Shown here: positions 47,068-56,574 of the stretch, piece after piece
Layout of the letters: the number at the start of each line of letters is the position of its first letter
Numbering within the stretch: position 1 is the stretch's first letter
Origin: Silybum marianum
Lineage: Eukaryota; Streptophyta; Magnoliopsida; Asterales; Asteraceae
NCBI GenBank assembly: GCA_036898165.1
Contig: CM072535.1
Span: 10,363,448 to 10,427,447 of the forward strand
DNA: 64,000 bases
Reading direction: 5' to 3'
Program-made: the position numbers and the translations under genes
Notes under the pieces: model-generated
The model's input: the letters and a program-made list of their open reading frames with translations, nothing else
Databases searched by the model: none
What the model was told of the DNA's origin: nothing

Positions 47068-47485
47068 TGTTAGATCCCAAACAATCAAGGATGTAGAAGG
47101 ATTAAAGAAGAAGAACAAGAATTGGGTCACTGAAGTTGTATGTCGTATTGATTACTGAACAGTATTACAAAATGTGTATCTTTACAAGCTTTATCTATCA
47201 ACGTTAGTTATAACAATCTAACAAACTATCTATTTATATACAAATGGAAATGCTAAAGATATAGTACAAAAATGACAGACAGATTCAGAACTGCTTCTGA
47301 ACTTCTTAAGAACTTCTTCAGAAGTGTCTTCAGAACCATCTTCAGAACTTCTTCAGAATCTTCAGAACTTCTGAAGTAGCCACTTCAGAAGTTATGCCTT
47401 AGGCTTTGCTTTGCTTGTCTTCAGACTTTTGAACCTTTCTCTTCAGAACCTAGTCTTCTTTTGAAGTTACTTCTGATATTTATCA
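47068..47485 (-). repeat. S2 5' LTR (418 bp)
   Basis: Starts TGTTAGATCCC and ends TTTATCA, followed by AATGG (target duplication). Matches 30890-31327 apart from one 20-bp repeat unit and scattered substitutions. Confidence 0.92.
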
Positions 47486-47712
47486 AATGGCAACTGAATC
47501 ATCAGAAGCTCTAAACAATTCATTAGTCGTTTATCTTATCAAAATCACCTTCTTTTACTACCTCAGTATCAGTATAGGGAAACAAGTCTTTTACTTCTTG
47601 TTTTACTGTTTCAAGAGATAATTGTATCTAAGAGCCCCCGCTACCATTATCATATGAAGGCATATTAATAATGTTCTCTATCAACGAATCAACCATCACC
47701 TCATCCGCATTT
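47486..47712 (-). pseudogene. S0 extra ORF, middle segment
   Basis: Between S2 and S5. Read on the minus strand it gives ADEVMVDSLIENIINMPSYDN and VKQEVKDLFPYTDTEVVKE with a few stops: the acidic stretch expected between the coiled coil and the C-terminal domain. Continuity with 30889 is supported by the S2 target duplication. Confidence 0.6.
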
Positions 47713-47982
47713 TGTTAGGTCCGATTCAACAAGATCAAAAGAGGAATTCATGCGGAAATCATTGAGTCGTATGTTTTATTGATGAAAGCATAAAGATTAC
47801 AAACGCGAAAGAAAATTAAACGACTCTCATTCATGAATCCTCTACCCTAAACTCCTTTATATAGTAGGGTCTGTTACATGGTAAGCCCAAGCCCATAAGG
47901 AATTAAACCAAATATGGAATATTACATTCAATCTTTTCCATCTTTATAAAATTTTCTAAACATAGGACTTTTGGTCCTATCA
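47713..47982 (-). repeat. S5 3' LTR (270 bp)
   Basis: TG...CA ends, with ATCTCCCCCTAAAG (polypurine tract complement) directly after it. Left flank CATTT; no matching duplication was found on the right side of the block. Confidence 0.75.
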
Positions 47983-48890
47983 ATCTCCCCCTAAAGTTTT
48001 ATAATGGAAGCATCTTCAAATCTTCTCCCCCTTGCTTTCGTTGGAAAAGCTTAAGTGATGTCGGTCTTTCAAGCTCCCCCTTGAAATAAGCTCTTACTCT
48101 TTGGTTTCAACTGAAAAATACGAGATTTAATGTGCTATAACCGCCACTGATTGCACAAAAAACAGCTTCAATTTGTAGACAACTCGACACAACTGTTAGC
48201 CGCATAAATCAAAGATACATGTGCGAGTAGCTTCAATGCTCAGTGCATAATCAGTAAGAAAAACATTGAATTTGTCTTTAACCGCAAGTTGAATAAAAAT
48301 TATGTGTAAAGAGCTTTAATCTGATAAACTTAAGGAACTTGGATCACCGAGGAAATGTATGACCGACTGGGAGATGATATTTGATGAGCATTGCTTCTTT
48401 GACATTTAATTGTTCAAAATGTAGCCGATTTCCAGAATACTTCCAAAACAGAAAACAACCAAACTCAGATCCAATCTTCTTCATCAGATGAATGAATATC
48501 GTCATTCAACATTCTAGATCACAATCAAACCTCCAGACAGTAAATGGTTAGGAAGAATTAGCACATAATAACATCATACATTTACTGAAACTGGCATCTA
48601 AATAAAAACTCCAGAATGATGAGTGCAGAGAGTCAGACTTCTGATTAATCTAACCAGATGCAAAATCCAATCACCTTTGTCTTGGAAACTTTTCAAATCC
48701 GGCTTTGCATGAAATCCATGAACAATGATCCCCCTCCTGAGACTCAGCTCGGGGCTTTGCTTGAATGTTTTCTCTTGATGTCATAAGGAATCTTGGGTTG
48801 AAACTCAACTGGGATCTGAGTTTTGGCATAATTCTGAGCAATCACAAGAAAATAAGGTAAATTCTCGATTTCTGATTCTTGAGTTTTTCT
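47713..48890 (-). mobile_element. S5: 3' end of a copia element, truncated
   Basis: An LTR at 47713-47982 (TGTTAGGTCCG ... GGTCCTATCA) followed by a polypurine tract (47983-47996) and two further CCCCCTT tracts at about 48024 and 48073, then AT-rich noncoding DNA. No pol or extra ORF is readable. The right edge is a guess, placed where sequence of S6-leader type begins. The S5 5' half is missing. Confidence 0.6.
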
Positions 48891-49677
48891 CGATTCTCAC
48901 ATATTACCCTTCACCCGATAAAACTTCATATAATTCCAGTTTTGCTTTTTCATCTATTCTTTTTACTCGATAAAAGCATATCCTGGTTTAATTTAAATTA
49001 TTGTCGATTCAAAGTTCAATAAACTTGATTTTTATTCAAACTATTTAATTTGTTTTGATTTAAAATTATTCTAGTTTATTTTGATTACTTTTGAAACTCT
49101 TTACATAAGAAAACTCAGGAACTTGTGACTCTTGCAACTTTTCTTACTAAAGAATTCTTAAGTAAAAATCATAAACTTTAGTAATTTTGGTTTTTATTCT
49201 TGACTGAACAAATAAGAAACTCGAGAACTTAGTTATTCTTGTCCATAAAAAGACTTGTTCTTTTTAGTCAAGAACCCTTTGTTTTTGATTTCTGATTTAC
49301 CAGTTAAAGAAAATTCAGATTAGATAACTTTGAGTTTTTATCGAGTCCTCTTCAATCGACAACCTTTATTATCGAGTCAATAGTAATCGATATAATTTCT
49401 TATCGATTCTGTTTTCATCCAAGAAATTTTTATCGAGCCCCTTCAATCAACAATTTTTGTTATCGGGTCATTAGTAATCGACATCTTTGGTTAAAATTGA
49501 TTTTGTTTTTTCCCGACATAATTTTTTGTCGATCCGGTTACACCCGACAATTTTTTTTTATCGAGTCTTCTTGACCCGACAAGAAATCTTGTCGATCCAG
49601 TCAAACCCATCATAAATTTTTGTCGGACCCTTCCCTATCGAGAAACACCTTCTGTTTTCCGAAGAAAACTCAGAAAA
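48891..49677 (+). repeat. S6 leader with dispersed CCCGACA / TTGTCGA words
   Basis: Noncoding. From about 49380 to 49640 the words CCCGACAA, TTTTTGTCGAT, ATCGAGTC and TTATCGATTC recur every 30-60 bp and can pair with one another. Similar words occur downstream at 52190-52480. No LTR or primer site was found, so the S6 5' end has been lost. Confidence 0.55.
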
Positions 49678-49731
49678 TTGCCAAAAACTCACCGATCGAG
49701 ATCACTTTATCAGGTAAACCGTGCTTTCACG

Positions 49732-51093
49732 ATGAGTTCTCAAAACCAAATCTCTGAGCTAAATGCAAAAATTTCTCAACTTGAAACCAAACACACAAAC
49801 AACATGCAAGTGTTGGATGACCTTTTAAGAGAACATGTCAATCTCAAATCTAGATTTAATGACTCAGAAGAATCAAGAAAAGTTTTGCAAAATCAAAATG
49901 AATTTTTGGATGAACAACTCACCGAGCATACTAGGAATACATATCATGTATTTTATGAAGAAGTTTGCAAAAAGAAAAATCTTGAGTTGATAAAAATAAA
50001 TTTTGATCTAAAAACCAAAATTTCTGAGTTAGAAAAATCTATAGATCTTGAGACGTATAGTGTAGTTCTTAAAAGAAAATTAATTGAATTTCTGGAATGT
50101 GAGAAAGATAGGATTTTAACTTCTGATGAGAAACACAAATTTGAGTCTGAACGAAAAGATTTTGAAAGCAAAATTAACACTTGTGAATTCACCATTCAAA
50201 AACTTTCTAAACAAGTGTCAGATTTTGAACAAGTTGTGATTTTAAAAAGAAAATCATCTGAAACGAAATGTCTAAAACTATCAAAGCAACTTTCTGAACT
50301 TCAAAATCTTGTAAAAGCTGAAAGAAAAGTGTTTGAAACTGATAAGACGGATTTAATCAAGAAAAGTGTTTTGATCGTTGCTAAAAGCAAAAATTCGGAA
50401 AAAGTTTTTGAAAACGAAAGAAAAACTTTTAAAGAGACAATCAGTAAACTTTCAAACAAATTATCTGTTTTAGAAACAACTCTTGTGAATGAACGGAAAA
50501 TGAGATCCGAATCTCAAACAAAATTTAAAGTGATTTTGGAAGAAAGAGATCATCTATTGTGCAAAATTAGAAAACTTGAAAGTTCTACAACTTCTTCAAG
50601 TGCAATTTTTCAGTTGAATTCTCTTTCTACAATAAATGTCTGTAAGAATAACTCGTCTTCAAGTGTCAAATCAAACAATTATTCTAACAGCTCCAAGTCA
50701 TATAATTCTCCAACTTCCCGGACTCATAATTCTACTTTATCTCACAATGATTTTGTTGCTAATTCCGGTAATTCCAAGAAGTTTAAAATGGTTTGGAAGA
50801 AGAAATCAACTACAGATGATAGTGTTGGAAACATGTCACATACATCTCCTGTAGTTGATACAAGATCATTTGTTTCCAAGACTAATTTGCCTTATTTTGT
50901 CAAATCAATCAATCAGCTAATTAGTCTAAGCACCAGAAATCTTTGCTGTTCTACATGTGGAACAAATGATTTTGTCAATCAAAATTTCACTCATAAATGG
51001 TATGGTACTTACAGTATCCCCACTTCCCCATTTATTGCATCTAAAGCTAACCTCCGAGGACCCAACAAAACTTGGGTACCAAAATCTTTTTAA
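49732..51093 (+). CDS. S6 gag tail: long coiled-coil protein
   Basis: Open from 49678; I prefer the ATG at 49732 (MSSQNQISELNAK) because the coiled coil starts there. About 300 residues of Lys/Glu/Leu heptad-rich coiled coil are followed by a Ser/Asn-rich part, a Cys pair block (CCSTCGTNDF) and a C-terminus RGPNKTWVPKSF. The last two parts match the end of gag in S1 and S3, just before the protease. The capsid signature and zinc knuckle that should precede the coiled coil are missing, so this is the C-terminal half of gag in an open frame. Translation in the present state is doubtful. Confidence 0.75.
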   Translation: MSSQNQISELNAKISQLETKHTNNMQVLDDLLREHVNLKSRFNDSEESRKVLQNQNEFLDEQLTEHTRNTYHVFYEEVCKKKNLELIKINFDLKTKISELEKSIDLETYSVVLKRKLIEFLECEKDRILTSDEKHKFESERKDFESKINTCEFTIQKLSKQVSDFEQVVILKRKSSETKCLKLSKQLSELQNLVKAERKVFETDKTDLIKKSVLIVAKSKNSEKVFENERKTFKETISKLSNKLSVLETTLVNERKMRSESQTKFKVILEERDHLLCKIRKLESSTTSSSAIFQLNSLSTINVCKNNSSSSVKSNNYSNSSKSYNSPTSRTHNSTLSHNDFVANSGNSKKFKMVWKKKSTTDDSVGNMSHTSPVVDTRSFVSKTNLPYFVKSINQLISLSTRNLCCSTCGTNDFVNQNFTHKWYGTYSIPTSPFIASKANLRGPNKTWVPKSF

Positions 51094-52114
51094 TCTGTTT
51101 TGTAGGTATGTCATGTGTGGTCCAAATTCAGAATATTCACATCACATGACAATCTTTCAAAAGGTTATGCTACATTTAAGGGAAGTATCACATTTTTACC
51201 ATTTAATTAGCTTCATAGTATCTCAGCTATGGACCTACTCTTAACCCCTTTTTTTGTACACTACGACTTCTGAATACATCAGTTTAGAACTCGGACTTCA
51301 ATGTTTTAACTCTTTGTGTGTGATAGGATTTAGATGTTTCAATGGTCAATCTAGAGCCGGAAGGACCTACCCATGAAACACATCCCTAGGTTAGATATCT
51401 TGAAAGGGTATGACTAGAATAAAATTAAGTGCTTGTGAGATAAAAGAAAAATGTGAGAGTGTGAAAAGACTTAAAAGAGAATATTTAGTCTTTACCAAAC
51501 CTAAACAGTTATCCGGGTAGCCACACAATCTATTCCTTCTCGATTCTTTGGAGATGAATATTGAAATAGACATGGACCCAATGTCGATAACTTGTGTCAC
51601 CCCACCCAACTACTCAAGTATCTCACAAAAGATATTTGTTTCATATATCACGGAGAATGCACATATCTGCTATCTTATCTTCACTCGGAAGATTAAGATA
51701 TTGAAAAAGGAAGACACACCTCCGGTCTCCGAACTTCACATTCAATGCACATTGAGTCTATGAATTGTATTTTCACATTTTGAGCCTTAAAATTAGCATT
51801 TAATGCATAAATTCTTTCTACACATTGCACGAATGTTTGTGATTCACATTGCATATCTTTGTGTTTATGCCGGAACAGTTTGAGAAGTTAGTTTTATAAC
51901 TTACTTCTGTGATCACTGGAAGTCCTATCAGTGCCAACCCGCTGCCAACACTGAATATATGCCACTTAATTAAATTTATTTTTGATTAAGTGATAACAGT
52001 TGCTACATGTGCTTCTGTCTGTTAGCCCATTACCCGATATTCCATATTTACACTTGATCATATGTGCTTCTGTCTTTGATTGTTCATAATGATTCGGATT
52101 CTCCTTATCATTCT
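51094..52114 (+). other. S6: broken protease start, then noncoding
   Basis: 51094-51240 gives a poor reading of the protease start (SEYSHHMT in place of the usual SRHMT region). The rest shows no integrase or RT and may be the element's 3' noncoding region after a pol deletion. Confidence 0.5.
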
Positions 52115-52533
52115 GAGGGGGAGAGATTGTATATCAAAGACACGACATGAGAAAAGGAAGATGACAAATGCTGATTTGTTGAATACTGATTTTTGTCGAG
52201 TTTCCTTACTTGATTTTTGAAGTAAAATGATTTTATCGACTGCTGAAGATAAAGTTGAAGACTTATCGAGTGCTTAAGACCCGACATAAAATTTCATCAA
52301 TTCAACTTGACCCGAGATCATTTTGTGTTGAAGACTTATTGAGTACTTAAGACCCGACATAAATTTTCATCGACTCATCTTGGCCCAACATCAATTCTTG
52401 TCGAATCTACTTGGCCCGAGATCTTTTTTCATCGATATCACCTAACCCAACATGCTTTTTGACCCGACAAGTTTTATACCCTACGACATCGAGGCTCCTT
52501 CGATTTTCTTTTCATGCTAATGTTAAGGGGGAG
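52115..52533 (+). other. Two extra polypurine tracts and CCCGACA repeats of S6
   Basis: GAGGGGGAGAGAT at about 52115 and TTAAGGGGGAGC at about 52525. Between them (52190-52480) several copies of ACCCGACATAAATTTTCATCGA-like units and TTATCGAGTGCTTAAG-like units occur. Confidence 0.65.
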
Positions 52534-52659
52534 CTACGGAGCTTACAAGAGATCATTTTCGTAGGGGTAGCAAAAGAATCAAGAAGAAAGATTTGTTGAC
52601 AAAAGTTTCATGATCTTCAAAAGAAGAGTGCTGATTTGCTGAATTGTAATCTCGAATAC

Positions 52660-52671
52660 AAAGGGGGAGAT
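52660..52671 (+). other. S6 polypurine tract
   Basis: AAAGGGGGAGAT directly before the LTR. Confidence 0.8.
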
Positions 52672-53050
52672 TGTTAGGTCTGAAAAGATTGTATCCGAGA
52701 TCACAAATATTGAAGACACGAAGGGTCAAAGTGCAAAGTCATCAAAGTCATTAATTAGGAAATATTTAATATTTAAATATAAGGAAACATTCTATTTTGT
52801 AAATAAGGCAAGTGTATAATGCCTTAATCTCCTAGTTTCCTTATATCGTATTTCCTATTCATATAAATAGAGGGTTAGGGCTAGCAATTAAATATAACGT
52901 TAGGGTTTTACTTTGAGAAGAACGTTAATTCATATCATTCTAGAGAGAGCATATTAGATAATATCAGTGTAACCGATATTTAATACAAGTAAGATATCTG
53001 ACTTCGGATCTTCATCAATATTAAAAGTGTTCTTCGTGTTCTTGCATACA
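52672..53050 (+). repeat. S6 3' LTR (right end approximate)
   Basis: Starts TGTTAGGTCTG right after the polypurine tract. TATAAATAGAGGG at about 52862 is a good TATA box. The right end is near 53044-53054, where TGCA, TACA and TTCA all offer a CA end; beyond it S0 coding sequence resumes. Confidence 0.7.
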
Positions 53051-53051
53051 T

Positions 53052-56000
53052 TCATACAATTACCTGATTATCTGGGATCCACACATTTCTTTTGTCGGCA
53101 ACCTCAGGCTTTTCAACCGTTGGTTCGACATCAACAAGAACTGAGATGGTTTTTCCAACCATTACAGTTGCATCAATCATCAGTGTATCATCTTTACCCA
53201 TTTCAACCATTTGATTATTTACATTTTCAGCTTCAACCACTTCTTGGACTTCTTCGTTTTGATTTCCTTCCGTCTGAGCAGATTCTTGAATTGTAGCGTT
53301 AACTTCACCTACTCCTTCACCCTTAAAATTGATTTGTTCAACCCGAAGCCTTTTCTCCCTCTTTGAATTGATCCTCATATCTTCTTTTAGAATTCTCGGC
53401 CTAAGGCTTACAAGTTGCCTCCAGAGTTGACACCCTTTCGGACAAGGAGGTAAGCCCAGTAGAGACAGGGTTCGTAAGTTCTGTGAAATTCTTCGCCATG
53501 TCGGAAAATCCCTTATGCATATCTTGACGTAGTTGCTGAATTTATGACGTTGATGTAGTAGGAGTGGCTGGGGTAATAGGGGCACTCATTAGCCGGAGAA
53601 GTGTGCCAAGATCTAGGTCCTGCTGATCCAATGCTGCCTGAGTTAATAATTTCGAATACAACGTAGACTTCAGTTCGTCTAGCAAAGGTTGATTATGTGG
53701 TGGTGTCACAGGAACTGTTCCAAGATATCGTGGTATTGGTGTTGTAGATGGACCAGCAACATTAGAATCATATATAGTCCTTGGTAAAGAAGCTACAAGT
53801 CCGGGTCTTGGAACAGGTGATTCAACTACTGTAGCTCATCCAGCCTGAACTTCCAACAACTAATAGTGAAATCTCTTCATCATCTTATTCGTTATATCTA
53901 TGCCCTTCTTCAAAGTAGAATTAGTGAGTATCCAAGAAGGTAACTGTTCTGGTCCACCTAGGATACCAGGTAGGACAATGGTAGAAACATTTTGCGCCTT
54001 GTCTTTCTTTCTTGATTTAGTGTGCGCAAAGATAGAATTTACGGCTGATGTGAGTGTATTCATAGAGGTATCCAGGACAAATACCTTCTGGGTAAGTTCA
54101 ACAGCTGGGGCAGTGTTTATCTTTGAAACAAACTTAGCATTGACATCATTAAATTTGTTAAGCATGGCCTTCTAAAAGTTTGCTAAGTTTGCGTTAGTGA
54201 TTATGCCAGAAGAAGTCAAAGGTTCTAAAGGAATAACAACATCGAGTAGCTTCTTTATATCTGCGGCGAACATGCTGAATTCCTCTGTAAAGATAGTGGC
54301 TTGTGGAGTTGGAAGTTTAGAAGGAAGCTTGGAAATGGCTTCTACATTAGATTTAAGACTGCTTTCCAACTTCTGAAACTGCTCAATTGAGAGGTTTCTT
54401 TGCGTGTCATGAGTAGTGATTAAGAAGTTCCTAATTTGATCCAACTTTCTGAATGAGTCTTCTGGGTGTTACTTATTACACAAAGTGAGAAGTTTACTTG
54501 TTTTAGCTCAAAATTCAGATTTGATTCACAGGTGTCAACGACATCTATTAGATCTGCCATGGATTCCTTCATTTGATTAACAAATACTTGGAACACATCA
54601 TTTCTGAAAAATTCAGATGGGAGGGGGGGGGGGGGTAACTGATGCATCTCCAACACTTGGAGCCTCATAACCCTCATGCCTAGAGGGGGCCTCATGCACA
54701 CCTGTTTGTATGTTAAGTGTGGAGGGACTTCCATCTTGTCCTTGAGGGCTCCTAAGAGGTACTTCTTCGGATGGCCTGATCATATTGACTTTATCTCCAA
54801 CATCAGAGGGTGGAGAGTCAAAAGTGATGTGCGTACCTTTAACCCCTTTGATGGGGTTTCATTGGCTTTTGCATTGGAAGCTACCATGGATGTGTCAATT
54901 TCTATCTAGTCTATATCGTCAGCCATAGAGGCATTAACGTCGTGTTGGGATGGTAGCGACATCTGAGGCGAATGAACTCTTATATTTGCATCATCAGCAT
55001 TTTGGGAGGAAGAAGATGAGGAGGTTTCCCCGGTTGTGCGTGATTCAGAAGCACTAAAATTGGCTTCTGATCGGCTACTTTCTGGGTTTGGGTTTGGATT
55101 GAGCTCAAGTCATGTTTCAATAGGTGTTGATGTGTTGGCGTCAACCCTAGTAGATGTTCTAGCTCTTGTTGTACTTGGTTGGAATCTCTCATTTGTGCCA
55201 GCAAGGGCATCTTCTGTGCTCTCTTTTAATAGTCGCTCGGCAAGGGTAGAATCTCTCTGGTGGTCACTCTGATTATTTTCAAACTCAGCCTCACTCGACC
55301 CCTCACTTGCGATCCTGGATTCTTAAAACTCTGGGTAGGTGACCTCTGCTCTGAGATCACCAGAGAGTTCCTATATGATTGAAGGGTAGAAGAGGTTGAA
55401 GGAATAAGGTTTAACATATACCTGGAGAGTTCGCGGTTTTTCTGATATCCGTCCTTGTGGATTGTTGGTCTGTGAGTCTTCATAACATGGATCTTACAAA
55501 AAGATTGTACACATGGAATCTTCCATTTTGATATATCTCCTTGTATGAACAGAGCCAAAAACATGGAAACATCAATGTTGAAAGAGGTTTGTTCTTCTTC
55601 TAAAGGAGGGCCTTGTTGTGTATAGCACCGTGCATCTCTTGAAATAGAAGATCTGTGTAATCCAGAGGGCGGTTAAATAACATACCATACATCATTGTGA
55701 TGATGTTTGTGCTTGCTTGGTCCATTGATCCTATTTTGCTTGTCAGGCTCTTGTTCATAATGGAAACCAGAACTTGGAGACTCTGGTACTTTTTTGGTTG
55801 CACCCTAAAAATTTTAGAAAATCAACCAAGATATCAGAAGATGGATTTTGCTCAAGAGTTGGATTTGGCTCAAGAGATCCATTGAATTGAATGTATGAAT
55901 CTTGGAGTTGAAAAGCTTTGGCAATCTTCTTCTTGCAATCTGCACTTCAACCACATGTTCTTCATCGTTAGGGAGCTCAAAACTTCTAGTCAGAGTATCT

Positions 56001-56197
56001 TCATCCTTGATGTACATCGATTACCAAACTTCTTGAACATATTGTTCAGAAATATTAGGATTTGCATTGGTTAGGGCTCTGTTTAGTACGTGATGTTGGA
56101 GGAACTCTATCATGATTCTATAGTCCTCATTATAGGCTTGACGGTGAAGAAGTACTTGGAAATTGTTGGGTTTGGATGGTAAAAACACGATTGGAGT
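53052..56197 (-). pseudogene. S0 extra ORF, N-terminal and central part
   Basis: Heavily broken. Order on the minus strand: LPSKPNNFQVLLHRQAYNEDYRIMIEFLQHHVLNRAL (in parts) and ISEQYVQEVW near 56200-56020; KSLTSKIGSMDQASTNIITMMYG near 55700; RELSRYMLNLIPSTSS near 55430; a Ser-rich linker (55300-54700); a coiled coil (54500-53860); the EDQFKEGEK motif at about 53351-53380; and an acidic tail ending at 53052. This matches the S1 copy domain by domain and more closely than the S2/S4 copies. S4 interrupts it at 56197. That it belongs to S0 and not S5 is inferred. Confidence 0.7.
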
Positions 56198-56559
56198 TGT
56201 TAGGACCCAAACAATCAAGATACCAATATATGAAAAGATTATAACAGGATTGATAATAGCCAAATGTAATATGTATTGATTGAATGTACTGTATTACAAA
56301 ATATATCTTTACAAAGTATACGAAAACATTAGTTGTAACAATCTAACTAACTATCTATTTATACATACAAAAGAAAACTAAAGTGACAAAGCATTCATAA
56401 TAGACAAGTTCAGAATGGGTTCTGAACTCCTTCAGAACTTCTTCAGAAGTGTCTTCAGAACTTCTTCAGAACCTCTTCAGAAGTGTCTTCAGAACTTCTT
56501 CAGATTTTTTTCTCTTTAAGAACCCAGTACCTTTTGAAGCTATTCTGATATCTCTATCA
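56198..56559 (-). repeat. S4 3' LTR (362 bp)
   Basis: Starts TGTTAGGACCC and ends TCTATCA, followed by ATCTCCCCCTTAGC (polypurine tract). Contains CTTCTTCAGAA repeats and is similar to the S3 LTR. Confidence 0.88.
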
Positions 56560-56574
56560 ATCTCCCCCTTAGCT

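Larger units (their letters stand above)
30890..47485 (-). mobile_element. S2: Sirevirus-like copia element interrupted by S3
   Basis: LTRs of 438 and 418 bp, target duplication AATGG (30885-30889 and 47486-47490), a tRNA-Met primer site at 47054-47065 and a polypurine tract at 31328. Minus-strand order: gag (46961 down), then inverted S3, then RT-RNase H, a spacer, a promoter-like block, the extra ORF and the 3' LTR. Its own protease and integrase are missing. It is a close relative of S3 and S4, and all three are unusually rich in the word TTCTGAA. Confidence 0.9.
48891..53050 (+). mobile_element. S6: plus-strand Sirevirus-like remnant (gag tail and 3' LTR, no pol)
   Basis: It has a leader-like repeat region, a coiled-coil gag ORF, a broken protease start, a noncoding stretch with polypurine tracts and a 3' LTR. 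Integrase, RT and RNase H are absent. Together with S5 it fills the gap between two S0 segments. The two elements face opposite ways and both have lost their 5' LTRs. Confidence 0.6.
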
